A DNA stretch of 39,543 nt from Thermaerobacter marianensis (GTDB taxonomy: Bacteria > Bacillota > Sulfobacillia > DVGY01): NCBI GenBank assembly GCA_020724425.1, contig DYGY01000021.1, positions 1-39,543 of the forward strand, read 5' to 3'. Position numbers and translations under genes: made by a program. The notes under the pieces were generated by a model that searched no databases, had not been told where the DNA came from, and was given only the letters and a program-made list of their open reading frames with translations. Below are positions 1-9,703 of this stretch, piece by piece (position 1 is the first letter of the stretch; each line of letters starts with the position of its first letter).

Positions 1-12
1 GGGTTATGTGGG

Positions 13-46
13 AAAGAGCTACCAGCGAATTGCCGGTAGCTCTTTT
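13..46. terminator. Probable transcription terminator hairpin
   Basis: An 11-bp perfect stem (AAAGAGCTACC at 13-23 with GGTAGCTCTTT at 35-45) encloses an 11-base loop and ends in a short T run on the plus strand. It sits 30 bases past the stop of the minus-strand YbjQ gene and could also end a plus-strand transcript entering from the left. The T run is short in both directions, so efficiency is uncertain. Confidence 0.65.
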
Positions 47-74
47 GTGATTAGTTGAAAGCAGTGGTAATAAG

Positions 75-377
75 CTAGATCCTTACTGCTGTACCATAGA
101 CAATTACTTCTGCTGCTCCGGTGGTGATGGTGGAGGTTGAGAAACGAATAGCTATGATGGCGTTTGCTCCTAGTTGTTCAGCTTCTTTTATCATGTCCTG
201 GATGGCTTCTTCTCGGGCTTCTTCTAAGAGTCTGGCATATTCGCTAATTTCTCCACCGACGATTTTTCTTAGTGAAGCTACTATGTCCTGTCCAAGGTGT
301 TTGGCTCTCATTTTGCTGCCTTTTACCATACCGAGTACCTGATAGTCTGTTCTTAGGTCGCTTGTGGCTAACAACAT
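75..377 (-). CDS. YbjQ/UPF0145 family protein (putative heavy-metal-binding domain)
   Basis: This 100-residue protein matches the YbjQ (DUF74/UPF0145) family in length and pattern. It opens with a short strand followed by GMVKGSKMRAKHLGQDI, has a central helix rich in Glu and Arg (EYARLLEEAREEAI), then LGANAIIAIRF and a C-terminal strand ending in a VIVYGTAV segment. The family forms small oligomers, and its suggested metal binding is not firmly established. There are no membrane segments. The ATG is preceded by GGAGGA at good spacing. It lies 13 bases behind the ABC permease and is probably the last gene of the GntR-ABC operon, followed by a hairpin terminator. Family assignment is confident; the role is unknown. 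Confidence 0.85.
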   Translation of the reverse strand: MLLATSDLRTDYQVLGMVKGSKMRAKHLGQDIVASLRKIVGGEISEYARLLEEAREEAIQDMIKEAEQLGANAIIAIRFSTSTITTGAAEVIVYGTAVRI

Positions 378-390
378 GTGGATTCCTCCT

Positions 391-1152
391 TTAGAAGTCT
401 TTTTGGTCTAATATCTTTGTGGTTATTATCAACAGGAGAGCTGTTATGGCTAGGAATATGAAGAATACTAGCCAGGGGAACTCTCCGTTAAGGAATATGG
501 ATATTCCTTTCATGTGATAGAAGATTGAGAGTTTGTATATTGGTTCTTTTGGTATCCAACCGGGTATGGCAATGATAGCAAGGATTAGGGCTGATATGGC
601 TCCGGCTTTGATGGAATCATCAAAGAGGACGGAAAAGAGTCCTGTTAGAGCAAGGATTATTAATAGTCCTGCTGCTGTCATTGGCAGTGGTGCGAGAAAG
701 TCTAGTCCGGGCATCTGTTCTCCGACCATAGCCGTAGTTGGATAGAGTATCAGGGTGGAGAAAAGGAGCATTAGTATTAATAGTCCTGCTGCTGTACCGA
801 ATTTGTAGAGATAGATTGTGCTGCGTTTTAGTGGTTGGGTAAATATTAATGAGCTTGTTTTTCTTGTTGTTTCGTTAGCTATTAGACCCATACCAAAGAA
901 GAGTGCTATCAGTGTGCCCATCTGGTAGAGGTTTTTTGCATACCAGTTACCAAAGAGATAGAGGGGGTAGTTGGTAAACTGGATGAAAAGATCATGGAGC
1001 AGAGCTTGATCGCCTAAGAGATCTACAAAGAGATCTGCTAGGTAGCCAAAGGTTATGGGTATTATCAGGGCTGTGGCTATTAGTATGGCAAAGCTTAACC
1101 AGAACTTGAAGCGAAGATCCTTATACTCCTTATAGATTAGTCTGGTATTCAT
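391..1152 (-). CDS. ABC-2 type transporter permease
   Basis: This 253-residue integral membrane protein has about six hydrophobic segments, around residues 17-40, 75-95, 110-135, 150-170, 178-197 and 225-245. Between the second and third lies a polar stretch (ANETTRKTSSLIFTQPLKRS) typical of ABC-2 permeases, the loop after the elbow helix. It would form the membrane channel for the adjacent ATPase, as a dimer. Its ATG overlaps the stop of the ATPase gene by 4 bases, so the two are translationally coupled. The substrate cannot be read from sequence. With a YtrA-type repressor in the operon, export or sensing of an antibiotic or cell-envelope compound is a reasonable inference. Confidence 0.88.
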   Translation of the reverse strand: MNTRLIYKEYKDLRFKFWLSFAILIATALIIPITFGYLADLFVDLLGDQALLHDLFIQFTNYPLYLFGNWYAKNLYQMGTLIALFFGMGLIANETTRKTSSLIFTQPLKRSTIYLYKFGTAAGLLILMLLFSTLILYPTTAMVGEQMPGLDFLAPLPMTAAGLLIILALTGLFSVLFDDSIKAGAISALILAIIAIPGWIPKEPIYKLSIFYHMKGISIFLNGEFPWLVFFIFLAITALLLIITTKILDQKDF

Positions 1153-2048
1153 CTTAATAGCCTCCCTTCGGTTTTGGTATATTCAAAGAATATTTCTTCT
1201 AGGTTAAGGTCAAGTATATCTACTGCAAATGGTTTGGTTTTTTCGATTGCTACTAGGATTTCTTCAAGGTTGCTATTTACTGTTAAGAGGTAGCTTCTTT
1301 TCTCTTGCTCTACCTTTATGACTCCAGGGTGGTTGAGTATGTGTTTTGGTGCATCACCTTGGAAGACTACCCTTATCTTTTTCTCTTCGGTTTTTAGTTC
1401 ATCTACTGGTCTTGTTAGTACTAGTTCTCCGTGTTTGATTATTCCTATGGTATCAGCTATTCTTTCTACCTCAGAGAGTACATGGGATGAGAGAAATACT
1501 GTCTGATTGTTCTGGGTAGCTTCTGAGATAATTGTTTGCAGGAATTCCCGGCGCATTATGGGGTCTAGTCCTGCTGTTGGTTCATCAAGGATTAGAAGTT
1601 CTGGTTGATGACCAAGGGCTAAAAGCAGTGCTAGCTGGGTTTGCATACCCTTGGATAGCTGATCTGCTTTCTGTTTTTTGGGCAGATTAAAGATGTCTAG
1701 GTATCTGTTTATTAGGGTTTCATTCCAGGTTTTGTGTAATGATTTTATAAGGTCTAGATGTTCCTGTACGGTTAGATAGGGGTATAGGCTGGCTGTTTCT
1801 GGAACATAGCCAATCTTTTGTCTAAGTTTGAGATGGTCTTTTTTCGTGTCTAGACCAAGTATTGTTGCTGTTCCTTCTGTAGGTATCAGTAGGCCTAGGA
1901 GCATCTTTATTGTTGTTGTTTTACCGGCACCGTTTGGGCCTAAGAAACCAAAGATTGAGCCTTTTTCAACTTCAAGGTTAAGGTTCTTTACAGCAGGTGT
2001 AACTCCGTAGGTTTTTGTCAGTCCTCTTGTTTCTATCGCCTTACTCAT
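1149..2048 (-). CDS. ABC transporter ATP-binding protein
   Basis: This 299-residue nucleotide-binding subunit has all ABC motifs: Walker A GPNGAGKTT near residue 38, Q-loop around GYVPETASLYPYLTV, signature LSKGMQTQL, Walker B LLILDEPTAGLDP and the H-loop at SSHVLSEVERIADT. The signature is LSKGM rather than LSGGQ, which is common in CcmA/YtrB-like exporters. A C-terminal domain of about 80 residues after position 215 is usual for this group. It energises the permease encoded next. The start codon overlaps the end of the GntR gene by 4 bases, giving a coupled repressor-ATPase-permease set. Confidence 0.93.
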   Translation of the reverse strand: MSKAIETRGLTKTYGVTPAVKNLNLEVEKGSIFGFLGPNGAGKTTTIKMLLGLLIPTEGTATILGLDTKKDHLKLRQKIGYVPETASLYPYLTVQEHLDLIKSLHKTWNETLINRYLDIFNLPKKQKADQLSKGMQTQLALLLALGHQPELLILDEPTAGLDPIMRREFLQTIISEATQNNQTVFLSSHVLSEVERIADTIGIIKHGELVLTRPVDELKTEEKKIRVVFQGDAPKHILNHPGVIKVEQEKRSYLLTVNSNLEEILVAIEKTKPFAVDILDLNLEEIFFEYTKTEGRLLR

Positions 2049-2452
2049 GTTTGTCCCTCCCTGTTGAGGTTTTTTTGCCAGTCTGTTAAGCGTTTATCAA
2101 TAAGTTCTTTTAGTTCCTGCAAGTCTAGACGCATATTAAGAGCATCTATGATTAACCTATCAATGTTATGGTTAAGGAGTTCTAGATTAGCCTTAGAGTT
2201 TAAAGGTGTTTCTTGATTAGCAATAAAGGTTCCTTTACCCCGGATGGTAGTGATGATACCTTCTCTTTCGAGTTCCTGATACGCCTTTGCTGCGGTGTTG
2301 GGGTTGATTGTTAGTTCTAGTGCTAATTCTCTTACGGAAGGGAGTTGATCTCCTGGTTGGAGAGCTCCACTAGCTACAGCTGTTTTGATTTGCTGACCTA
2401 TTTGCAGGTATATGGGTATCCCGCTGGCCGGGTTAATTTTGAACCACACCAC
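2045..2452 (-). CDS. GntR-family transcriptional regulator, YtrA subfamily
   Basis: The 135-residue protein has an N-terminal winged helix-turn-helix of the GntR family (LPSVRELALELTINPNTAAKAYQELEREGII, about residues 40-70) and only a short C-terminal helical part (about residues 85-130). That short effector or dimer domain is the hallmark of the YtrA subfamily, which usually represses a linked ABC transporter. It is the first gene of the operon with the ABC ATPase and permease. A dyad with tandem AGTACAAT units lies just upstream, between the predicted promoter and the gene, and is the likely autoregulatory operator. The ATG is preceded by GGAGG. Confidence 0.9.
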   Translation of the reverse strand: MVWFKINPASGIPIYLQIGQQIKTAVASGALQPGDQLPSVRELALELTINPNTAAKAYQELEREGIITTIRGKGTFIANQETPLNSKANLELLNHNIDRLIIDALNMRLDLQELKELIDKRLTDWQKNLNREGQT

Positions 2453-2464
2453 TACACCTCCTTA

Positions 2465-2520
2465 GTGTATTAGTACAATAGTACAATACTAGTTTACGAT
2501 GGTTAGAGGTATATTGTCAA
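2465..2520 (-). promoter_or_regulatory. Promoter and operator of the GntR-ABC operon
   Basis: On the minus strand a perfect TTGACA (2515-2520) is followed after 18 bases by TAAACT (2491-2496) as a -10 element. Directly downstream, over the likely start of transcription, is a dyad with arms TAGTA (2471-2475) and TACTA (2487-2491). It includes two tandem copies of AGTACAAT (2472-2479 and 2480-2487). A YtrA-type repressor binding here would block its own operon. The promoter call is good; the operator call is inferred from position and symmetry. Confidence 0.6.
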
Positions 2521-2554
2521 GGAGTGAACAATTGAGTAAATATATTTAAAATAA

Positions 2555-2622
2555 TTCGGGTAAAGATAGATTGACAGGCAAATTTAGGCTTTGTTAAACT
2601 AGTTATTGAGAGTATACCCGAA
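2555..2622 (+). promoter_or_regulatory. Purine operon promoter flanked by two inverted PurBox-like sites
   Basis: The promoter is TTGACA (2571-2576), an 18-base spacer, and TAAACT (2595-2600). It lies between two arms of a perfect 8-bp inverted repeat, TTCGGGTA (2555-2562) and TACCCGAA (2615-2622). The right arm continues as CCGAACAAT (2618-2626), which fits the known PurBox core CCGAACWWT. The left arm read on the other strand gives CCGAATTAT. This strongly suggests PurR control of the operon. The arms are about 52 bases apart, much more than the 16-17 bases usual in Bacillus, so the details of control may differ. No purine riboswitch is present in the short 5' leader. Confidence 0.72.
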
Positions 2623-2641
2623 CAATAGGAGGGTTTTGTTG

Positions 2642-3124
2642 ATGGATGTTTTGATTATGATGGGTTCTGATTCAGATTTGCCGGTTATGGAGAAAGCTAC
2701 TGTTTTGCTTAAGGAGATGGGTGTCAGTTATAGGATGCATATTAGCAGTGCCCACCGTACTCCGGAAAGGACTGTAGAGCTTATCAGAGAGGCTGAAGCT
2801 AGTGGGGCTAAGGTAATTATCGCTGGTGCTGGGGGTGCAGCTCATTTGCCCGGAGTTATTGCTGCTTACACCACCCTGCCGGTTATTGGTGTTCCTTTGA
2901 CTTCCTGGGCTTTAGATGGTATGGATGCTTTGCTATCTATTGCACAGATGCCTCCTGGTATCCCTGTGGCAACTGTAGCTATTAATGGTGCTAAGAATGC
3001 AGCTTTGTTGGCAGTAGCGATTCTGGCTATAGGGGATAGTTCCTTGAAAGGAAAGCTTCTTGAATATAGAGAAAAGATGGCAATGGAGGTCATTGAAAAG
3101 GATCGTCGTTTAGAGAGGGGATAA
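2642..3124 (+). CDS. purE: 5-(carboxyamino)imidazole ribonucleotide mutase
   Basis: PurE converts N5-carboxyaminoimidazole ribonucleotide to CAIR in IMP synthesis and works as an octamer in the cytoplasm. The 160-residue protein has GSDSDLPVM near the N-terminus, the catalytic SSAHRTP and the AGAGGAAHLPGVIAA loop. These features mark class I (mutase) rather than the class II enzymes that use CO2 directly. An in-frame TTG at 2606 overlaps the PurBox and lies before the ribosome binding site AGGAGGG (2627-2633), so ATG 2642 is preferred; TTG 2639 is also possible. It is the first gene of the operon. The usual next gene, purK, is missing. Confidence 0.93.
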   Translation: MDVLIMMGSDSDLPVMEKATVLLKEMGVSYRMHISSAHRTPERTVELIREAEASGAKVIIAGAGGAAHLPGVIAAYTTLPVIGVPLTSWALDGMDALLSIAQMPPGIPVATVAINGAKNAALLAVAILAIGDSSLKGKLLEYREKMAMEVIEKDRRLERG

Positions 3125-3126
3125 AG

Positions 3127-4443
3127 ATGATAGAGAGATATACCCGTCTGGAAATGAAAGAGATTTGGTCAGAACAGAATAAGTTTCAGCAGTGGTTAAA
3201 TGTTGAGCTTGCTGTAGTTAATGCCTGGAAAACCAGAGGTGTAATACCCAAGAGTGAGGCAGAAGCTATTAGAAGGCAAGCTAACTTTAGTTTAGAGAGA
3301 ATTAATGAGATTGAAGCAGAGGTTCATCATGATGTCATTGCTTTCACTACAAGTGTAGCTGAGTATGTGGGTGAATCTAGCAGGTACTTTCACTATGGTT
3401 TGACTTCTTCGGATGTGGTTGATACTGCTCTGGCCTTACAGCTAAAACAGGCCAGTGAGCAGATTCTAAGGGATCTAGATGGACTGTTAGAGGTATTAAA
3501 GGAACAGGCTCTTAGATATAAAAATACGGTTATGATAGGTAGGACTCATGGTGTGCATGCTGAACCAATCACCTTTGGTCTAAAGCTTGCTTTATGGTAT
3601 GAAGAGATGAAACGGAATAGGGAGAGGCTTTTATCTGCTATTGAGACTATTAGCTATGGAAAGATCTCAGGTGCTGTCGGTACCTATGCCAATATTGAGC
3701 CTGAGATTGAAAAAGAAGTGTGTTTGGAGTTAGGTTTAAGACCCGCTAATATTTCGACCCAGGTCCTGCAAAGGGATCGCCATGCTGCATATGTCAGTAC
3801 TTTAGCCATTATTGCCAGTTCACTAGATAAGTTTGCTACAGAAATTCGTGCTTTACAGAAAACAGAAGTTAGAGAAGTGGAAGAACCTTTCTTGAAAGGA
3901 CAAAAGGGGTCTTCGGCTATGCCTCATAAGCGGAACCCAATTACCTGTGAGAGAATTTCTGGTCTAGCTAGGGTGGTACGAGGGTACTCTCAGGCTGCTC
4001 TAGAGGATATTCCTTTGTGGCATGAAAGGGATATTAGCCATTCTTCTGTTGAAAGAATTATTCTTCCTGATGCCACTATCCTGCTTAACTATATGCTTTT
4101 CCAAATGACACGGATTATTAGAGACTTAGAGGTATATCCTGAGAATATGTTAAGGAATTTGAATAGGACAGGTGGGTTAATCTTCTCTCAAAGGATTCTT
4201 CTAGCTTTAGTTGATAAAGGGATGAGTCGTGAGGCTGCCTATAGGAAGGTACAGAGTCTGGCCATGGAGGCCTGGCAGAACTTAGAGGAAGGGAAGACCT
4301 TTAGGGAATTGGTTATGAAGGATCAGGAATTAAGGGAGTATCTAAGTATTGAGGAGATTAAAGAGAGTTTTGCCTTTGATTATCACTTAAGACATGTGGA
4401 CAAAATTTTTAGGAAAATAGGGTTAGGGGAGGAAAGGGAATGA
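3127..4443 (+). CDS. purB: Adenylosuccinate lyase
   Basis: PurB cleaves fumarate from SAICAR in the IMP pathway and from adenylosuccinate in AMP synthesis. The 438-residue length is normal for Firmicutes. The superfamily signature appears as [11 protein letters not shown], in the flexible loop carrying the catalytic Ser. Other conserved parts are [13 protein letters not shown] and [13 protein letters not shown], containing substrate-binding and catalytic His residues. The ATG follows the purE stop by 2 bases, and its end overlaps purC by 4 bases, which points to translational coupling. Confidence 0.97.
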   Translation: MIERYTRLEMKEIWSEQNKFQQWLNVELAVVNAWKTRGVIPKSEAEAIRRQANFSLERINEIEAEVHHDVIAFTTSVAEYVGESSRYFHYGLTSSDVVDTALALQLKQASEQILRDLDGLLEVLKEQALRYKNTVMIGRTHGVHAEPITFGLKLALWYEEMKRNRERLLSAIETISYGKISGAVGTYANIEPEIEKEVCLELGLRPANISTQVLQRDRHAAYVSTLAIIASSLDKFATEIRALQKTEVREVEEPFLKGQKGSSAMPHKRNPITCERISGLARVVRGYSQAALEDIPLWHERDISHSSVERIILPDATILLNYMLFQMTRIIRDLEVYPENMLRNLNRTGGLIFSQRILLALVDKGMSREAAYRKVQSLAMEAWQNLEEGKTFRELVMKDQELREYLSIEEIKESFAFDYHLRHVDKIFRKIGLGEERE

Positions 4444-5183
4444 TTAAAGAGTTTACTAATGCGCCTGAGGCTAGAGAGTTCATGTATGAGGGTAAGGCAA
4501 AGAAAATCTATACAACTGATGATCCGGAATTGGTTCGTATTTATTATAAGGATGATGCAACTGCATTTGATGGCAAAAAGAGAGGGACTATCCTTGATAA
4601 GGGGGTTGTTAATAATAGGACATCAGGAATATTTTTTAGTTATCTAGAGGATAACGGTATCCCCACTCACTTTCAGGGGTTAGTTAATGAAAGAGAGATG
4701 ATAACTGAAAGAGTGGAGATTATCCAGGTAGAGGTAGTGGTAAGGAATGTGGTTGCCGGTAGTCTTGCTAAGAGAATAGGGTTAGCGGAGGGTACTGTGT
4801 TGGCTTTTCCGGTGTTAGAGTTCTATTACAAGAGTGATGAGTTAGGGGATCCTCTAATTAATGAGTCACATATGAAGGTCTTAAACCTAGCTACTCCTGA
4901 GGAGTTAGAGATTATTGGTGGTATGGCTTTAAGAATCAATGGGTTAATGGTTGGTTTTGTTGAACCAAGGGGTTTAAGACTGGTGGATTTTAAATTGGAG
5001 TTTGGCAAGAATTCTAAGGGTCAGATTATTTTGGCTGATGAGATCTCTCCTGACACTTGTAGGTTCTGGGATTTAGAGACGGGTAAGTCGCTTGATAAGG
5101 ATCGCTTCAGAAGAGATCTTGGTGAGGTGGAAGAGGCCTATCATGAAGTTCTAAGGAGATTAGAGGTGGGTCTTAATGGGTAA
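4440..5183 (+). CDS. purC: Phosphoribosylaminoimidazole-succinocarboxamide synthase (SAICAR synthetase)
   Basis: PurC joins aspartate to CAIR with ATP to give SAICAR. The 247-residue protein shows the family start motif YEGKAKKIY near residue 16, then [31 protein letters not shown] and a C-terminal [14 protein letters not shown] motif that binds substrate and metal. The N-terminal extension before YEGKAKK (about 15 residues) is slightly longer than in many homologues. The start ATG overlaps the purB stop (ATGA), and the gene end overlaps purS by 8 bases. Confidence 0.97.
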   Translation: MIKEFTNAPEAREFMYEGKAKKIYTTDDPELVRIYYKDDATAFDGKKRGTILDKGVVNNRTSGIFFSYLEDNGIPTHFQGLVNEREMITERVEIIQVEVVVRNVVAGSLAKRIGLAEGTVLAFPVLEFYYKSDELGDPLINESHMKVLNLATPEELEIIGGMALRINGLMVGFVEPRGLRLVDFKLEFGKNSKGQIILADEISPDTCRFWDLETGKSLDKDRFRRDLGEVEEAYHEVLRRLEVGLNG

Positions 5184-5439
5184 CTATCAGGCTAATCTGA
5201 AGATTTCTTTGAAGAAGGGGGTCTTAGACCCCCAGGGTTCTGCTACCATGGGTGCTTTAGTATCACTTGGGTATGAGGTTACCGATGTTAGGGTTGGTAA
5301 GCAGATTATGGTGGAGTTTGAGGCAGAATCAAGGGAAGAGGCTCTTGCTTTGGTTGATGAGATGGCCAAAAGACTATTGGCCAATCCTGTAATTGAGGAC
5401 TACAGCTTTATGGTTGAGGAAGTTGGTGAAACAAAGTGA
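5176..5439 (+). CDS. purS: Phosphoribosylformylglycinamidine synthase subunit PurS
   Basis: PurS is the small structural subunit that holds PurQ and PurL together in the three-part FGAM synthase of Gram-positive bacteria and archaea. The 87-residue protein has the expected pattern, with [21 protein letters not shown] near the N-terminus, a central [13 protein letters not shown] strand and a final NPVIEDYSF segment. It starts at ATG inside the end of purC (8-base overlap) and ends with a GTGA overlap with purQ. Its presence explains why the PurL here is the short form. Confidence 0.96.
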   Translation: MGNYQANLKISLKKGVLDPQGSATMGALVSLGYEVTDVRVGKQIMVEFEAESREEALALVDEMAKRLLANPVIEDYSFMVEEVGETK

Positions 5440-6125
5440 GGTTTGCTGTAGTGGTTTTCCCGGGGTCAAATTGTGATCTTGATGTTCATCATGCTATTAG
5501 GCTTATGGGGCAGGATGTTTCTTATGTCTGGCATACAGAAACTGATTTGAGTCAGTATGATGTGGTTATTCTGCCCGGTGGTTTTTCTTATGGAGATTAT
5601 TTAAGGGTAGGAGCTATTGCCAGCTATTCTCCGGTTATGAGTGCAATAAAGGAGTTTGCTTATCAGGGAGGGCTGGTCTTAGGTATCTGCAATGGTTTTC
5701 AGATTCTCTGTGAGGCAGGGCTTTTGCCGGGAGCTTTAAGGGCTAATGAGGATCTTAGTTTTCATTGTCATGATATCTATGTCAGGGTAGAGGATACTGA
5801 TACTCCCTTTAGCAATCAGTTAAGAACAGGGGATGTCTTAAAGCTACCTATTGCTCATGGTGAAGGCAACTATTTTGCCAGTGAGGAAGATATGAAGAAT
5901 TTAAGGGTTATCTTTAGGTATAGTGATAGCCAGGGCAATAGGGGTGGGAATCCCAATGGTTCTGTAGATGATATTGCGGGTATTAGTAATCTGAGTGGGA
6001 ATGTTTTGGGGCTGATGCCACATCCGGAACGGGCGATGGAGGAACTCTTAGGCTCTAGGGATGGTAGAGGGATCTTTAGTTCAATTGTTGCCTATCTCAA
6101 GGAAAGGAGTGGTATCAGTGTCTGA
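5436..6125 (+). CDS. purQ: Phosphoribosylformylglycinamidine synthase subunit PurQ (glutaminase)
   Basis: PurQ is a class I glutamine amidotransferase that passes ammonia to PurL. The catalytic Cys is residue 85 in GICNGFQIL, and the His-Glu pair is in MPHPERAME near the C-terminus. The oxyanion and glutamine-binding region [12 protein letters not shown] is also clear. Length 229 is typical. The start is GTG, overlapping the purS stop by 4 bases. Near its 3' end it carries the ribosome binding site GGAAAGGAG used by purL. Confidence 0.97.
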   Translation: MRFAVVVFPGSNCDLDVHHAIRLMGQDVSYVWHTETDLSQYDVVILPGGFSYGDYLRVGAIASYSPVMSAIKEFAYQGGLVLGICNGFQILCEAGLLPGALRANEDLSFHCHDIYVRVEDTDTPFSNQLRTGDVLKLPIAHGEGNYFASEEDMKNLRVIFRYSDSQGNRGGNPNGSVDDIAGISNLSGNVLGLMPHPERAMEELLGSRDGRGIFSSIVAYLKERSGISV

Positions 6126-8307
6126 AGCTCTTTATGTAGAGGTTGGCTTAACTGAAGGGGAATACGAGAAGATTGTTGAGCTATTGGGGAGAGAACCAAA
6201 TCATCTGGAGCTTGAGCTTTTTGGGGTGATGTGGTCTGAACATTGTAGTTACAAGAGCTCTAGGGTTCATCTGGGTCTTTTCCCTACTGAGGGTGAGAGG
6301 GTTCTTGTAGGTCCTGGTGAGAATGCCGGGGTTTTAGATATTGGTGATGGTTGGGCGGTAGCTTTGAGGGCTGAGTCTCATAATCATCCTTCCGCTATTG
6401 AGCCTTTCCAAGGCGCCGCTACTGGTGTTGGTGGTATTTTAAGAGATATATTTACTATGGGAGCAAGACCGGTGGCTTTGTTGGATTCCTTACGGTTTGG
6501 TCCCTTAACTTATGCCAGAAACAAGTATCTCTTTAGAGGTGTTGTGGCTGGCATAAGTCATTATGGTAATTCTGTGGGTGTTCCTACTGTAGGTGGTGAA
6601 GTCTTTTTTGATCGTTCCTATCAGGGGAATCCTTTAGTTAATGTGATGGCTGTAGGTGTTCTAAGGAAAGAGAACCTGGTTAAGGGTCAGGCTTCCGGTG
6701 TGGGTAATGAGATTCTTATTGTCGGTGCTAAAACAGGTAGGGATGGAATTCATGGGGCTAGTCTTTTGGCTTCAAGGGAGTTTAATGAAGCACCTCTAGA
6801 GATGAGGCCGGCGGTACAAGTTGGTGATCCCTTTATGGGTAAGCTGTTGATTGAAGCTACCTTAGAGGCCTTAGAGACAGGGGCCGTTGTTGGTGTTAAT
6901 GATTTGGGAGCAGCTGGACTAACTTCTGCAGCTTCAGAAACTGCTAGTAGGGCCGGGACTGGAGTCGAGATAGATGTCTCTTTAGTTCCTAGAAGAGAAG
7001 AGGGTATGACTCCTGATGAGGTGATGCTTTCAGAGTCCCAGGAACGGATGCTCTTCATTGTGGAACAGGGTAAAGGGGACAAGGTTAGAGAGATATTTAG
7101 GAAGTGGCAGTTAGATGCTGCAAGGATTGGTTTTGTAACTGATGATGGGATGCTAAGGATTAGAGATGGTAAAGAGGTGGTAGCACAAGTGCCTGCTGCT
7201 GCTTTAACAGAGTCAGCACCTGTCTATGAAAGACCAATGGAGTTTCCTAAGAAGGAAGATAAAGAGGTTAGTGTTCCCTTACCGAAGCTACCCGATGGCT
7301 ATGGGGAGATTTTAAGGTCCCTTTTGGGTTCACCTAATCTTGCTAGCAAGGCTTGGGTATATAATCAGTATGATTATATGGTACGCGCCGATACGGTGAT
7401 GGGTCCTGGTGGGGATGCAGCCATTATCAGGATAAAAGGTACTGATAAAGGGATTGCCATCAGTACTGATGGCAACAGCAGATATACAAAGATAGATCCT
7501 TTCCTAGGTGGTGCCATGGCTGTGGCTGAAGCAGCTAGGAATGTGGTCTGTGTGGGTGGTAGGCCTATTGGGTTAACCAATTGTCTTAACTTTGGTAATC
7601 CAGAGAACAAAGAGATTATGGGACAGTTTAGGAAAGCTATTGAAGGTATGGCTCTTGCCTGTAGGGTCTTAGGTATACCTGTTACTGGGGGTAATGTCAG
7701 TCTATATAATGAGACTCAGGGTGAAAACATTAATCCCACGCCCCTGGTTGGTATGGTTGGTCTGCTTGAGGATGTTTCTAAACGGGTTGGCAATGGCTTT
7801 ACCAAATCGGGTAACCTTATCTGTTTGATTGGGGAGAATCTTGAGGAGTTGGGTGGTTCTGAGTATTTAAGCTATGTCTATGATATTTATGGTAATGATC
7901 TCCCTGTATTTGATCTGGAAAGAGAAAAAGAGGTACAGGAGTTTTGTCTGAGGGGTATAGATGAGGGGCTAATCAAATCTGCTCATGATGTTAGTGATGG
8001 TGGTCTGGCTATCGCTATTGCTGAGATGATTTTTAATGGTAGGGCTAAGGGTGCAGCTATTAGTATGACTGAACCTTTAATAAGGAGAGATAGTCTTCTT
8101 TTTGGTGAGGCACCTTCAAGGATTGTTGTTGAGGTAGAGAAGGCTGATGTTGAAAGAGTGAGGGAGCTTGGTATGGTGCCCTTCATGGTGATTGGTGAGG
8201 TTAAAGAGAGTGGTTTTAGCTTTGCTTTAGATGATGAAGAGATATTTAATGAGGATACTATTGAGTTAGAGAAGATCTGGAGGGAGGCTCTTAAGTGGTC
8301 ACTCTAG
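6118..8307 (+). CDS. purL: Phosphoribosylformylglycinamidine synthase subunit PurL (short form)
   Basis: PurL is the ATP-dependent synthetase that turns FGAR into FGAM, using ammonia from PurQ. The protein, 729 residues from the chosen start, is the short type, with [11 protein letters not shown] near residue 35, [26 protein letters not shown], and a second repeat half with [13 protein letters not shown] and [12 protein letters not shown]. The open frame extends upstream, but GTG 6118 has GGAAAGGAG (6101-6109) at 8 bases and gives the normal N-terminus [15 protein letters not shown]. This start overlaps the purQ stop by 8 bases. Confidence 0.96.
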   Translation: MSEALYVEVGLTEGEYEKIVELLGREPNHLELELFGVMWSEHCSYKSSRVHLGLFPTEGERVLVGPGENAGVLDIGDGWAVALRAESHNHPSAIEPFQGAATGVGGILRDIFTMGARPVALLDSLRFGPLTYARNKYLFRGVVAGISHYGNSVGVPTVGGEVFFDRSYQGNPLVNVMAVGVLRKENLVKGQASGVGNEILIVGAKTGRDGIHGASLLASREFNEAPLEMRPAVQVGDPFMGKLLIEATLEALETGAVVGVNDLGAAGLTSAASETASRAGTGVEIDVSLVPRREEGMTPDEVMLSESQERMLFIVEQGKGDKVREIFRKWQLDAARIGFVTDDGMLRIRDGKEVVAQVPAAALTESAPVYERPMEFPKKEDKEVSVPLPKLPDGYGEILRSLLGSPNLASKAWVYNQYDYMVRADTVMGPGGDAAIIRIKGTDKGIAISTDGNSRYTKIDPFLGGAMAVAEAARNVVCVGGRPIGLTNCLNFGNPENKEIMGQFRKAIEGMALACRVLGIPVTGGNVSLYNETQGENINPTPLVGMVGLLEDVSKRVGNGFTKSGNLICLIGENLEELGGSEYLSYVYDIYGNDLPVFDLEREKEVQEFCLRGIDEGLIKSAHDVSDGGLAIAIAEMIFNGRAKGAAISMTEPLIRRDSLLFGEAPSRIVVEVEKADVERVRELGMVPFMVIGEVKESGFSFALDDEEIFNEDTIELEKIWREALKWSL

Positions 8308-9692
8308 GGGAACTTAGGGAGGAATGTGGTGTTTTTGGCGTTATCGGACATAGGGATGCGGCTTTGTTAACCTATTATGCTCTTTATGCCTTGCAGCATC
8401 GGGGACAGGAGAGTGCTGGTATTGCTTCGGTAAGAAGGGACTGGATTGAAGCTAGACGGGGTATGGGTCTTGTTTCTGAGGTCTTTGATGATGAGATATT
8501 AGGTGAGTTGGAGAGTGATACAGCTATTGGTCATGTTAGGTATTCCACTTCGGGTGAGAGTCTTTTGGTTAATGCCCAACCTATTGTGGTGCGGTTTAAG
8601 CATGGGAGTTTAGCTTTGGCTCATAATGGTAACCTGATTAATGCTCATCTCTTAAAGGAGAGGCTAGAAGGTGAAGGTTCGATTTTCCAGACTACTTCTG
8701 ATACCGAGGTTATTGCTCATCTGATTGCTAGACAGCCCTGGAGTGACTTAGAGGAGGCTGTTTTAGCTGCCCTAAAGGAGATTAGGGGAGCCTATGGCCT
8801 AGTGATTATGACTAAAGACAGGTTGTTTGCTGCTAGGGATCCCCATGGAATAAGACCACTAGTTTTAGGGCGTTTGAATGGGACCTTTGTGGTTGCTTCT
8901 GAGACCTGTGCTTTAGAAACTATTGGTGCTGAGTTTGTTAGAGAGATTGAACCTGGTGAGCTCCTAGTTATTCCTAAAGAGGGTGAGGTATATTCCCTAC
9001 AGATTGACAAAGGGGAGAGAGAGGCCTTCTGTGTCTTTGAGTATATCTATTTTGCCAGGCCTGATAGTGACTTTAGGAATCGCAATGTCCATCTGGTACG
9101 AAAGAATCTAGGTAGGTTTTTAGCTGAAGATTATCCGGTTATAGCTGATGTGGTAACCGGGGTACCTGATTCAAGTATTTCTGCAGCTTCAGGTTATGCT
9201 GAGGAAGCAAAGATACCCTACCAGATGGGGTTAATTAAGAACAGATATCTTGGCAGAACCTTTATTCAACCAACTCAAAGGTTAAGGGAGAGGGGAGTTA
9301 GGTTAAAGCTTAACCCCATTAAACAGGTTGTTTGGGGGAAAAGGGTGGTTTTAGTTGATGATAGTATTGTCAGGGGGACAACAGCTAAGCATATCGTGCA
9401 GTTACTGAGGTTGGCTGGAGCCAAGGAGGTCCATTTAAGGATTAGTTCTCCTCCTTATCGTTTCCCCTGCTATTATGGGATTGATACCTCTCAGGCCTCT
9501 GAACTTGTGGCTGTTGGCAGGAGTGTGGAGGAGATAAGGGAGATGATTGGTGCTGATAGTCTAGAATTCCTAAGTGTGAAGAGAATGGTGGAGGCTTGTG
9601 GCTTTAGCTATGATAGTTTCTGTACTGCCTGCTTCACTGGAGACTATCCTGTGTCATTGGAGAAAAGGGTCTCTTTGCCTAATGACTTTTAG
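8295..9692 (+). CDS. purF: Amidophosphoribosyltransferase (Fe-S type)
   Basis: PurF makes phosphoribosylamine from PRPP and glutamine, the first committed step of purine synthesis. After a 10-residue propeptide the N-terminal nucleophile Cys11 is exposed in ECGVFG. The glutaminase domain is followed by the PRPP motif [13 protein letters not shown]. Cysteines in [13 protein letters not shown] and FCTACF match the four ligands of the 4Fe-4S cluster of the B. subtilis type enzyme, which makes it oxygen-labile. The start is GTG inside the end of purL, with GGGAGG upstream. Length 465 is normal. Confidence 0.97.
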   Translation: MVTLGELREECGVFGVIGHRDAALLTYYALYALQHRGQESAGIASVRRDWIEARRGMGLVSEVFDDEILGELESDTAIGHVRYSTSGESLLVNAQPIVVRFKHGSLALAHNGNLINAHLLKERLEGEGSIFQTTSDTEVIAHLIARQPWSDLEEAVLAALKEIRGAYGLVIMTKDRLFAARDPHGIRPLVLGRLNGTFVVASETCALETIGAEFVREIEPGELLVIPKEGEVYSLQIDKGEREAFCVFEYIYFARPDSDFRNRNVHLVRKNLGRFLAEDYPVIADVVTGVPDSSISAASGYAEEAKIPYQMGLIKNRYLGRTFIQPTQRLRERGVRLKLNPIKQVVWGKRVVLVDDSIVRGTTAKHIVQLLRLAGAKEVHLRISSPPYRFPCYYGIDTSQASELVAVGRSVEEIREMIGADSLEFLSVKRMVEACGFSYDSFCTACFTGDYPVSLEKRVSLPNDF

Positions 9693-9703
9693 GGGTGAAT
9701 GGT

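Noticed and set aside
2606-2641. In-frame upstream TTG start for purE
   Set aside because: It lies before the ribosome binding site and within the PurBox region, and adds 12 residues not typical of PurE.
6061-6117. Longer PurL start inside purQ
   Set aside because: There is no ribosome binding site at that place; GTG 6118 has a good one and gives the normal N-terminus.
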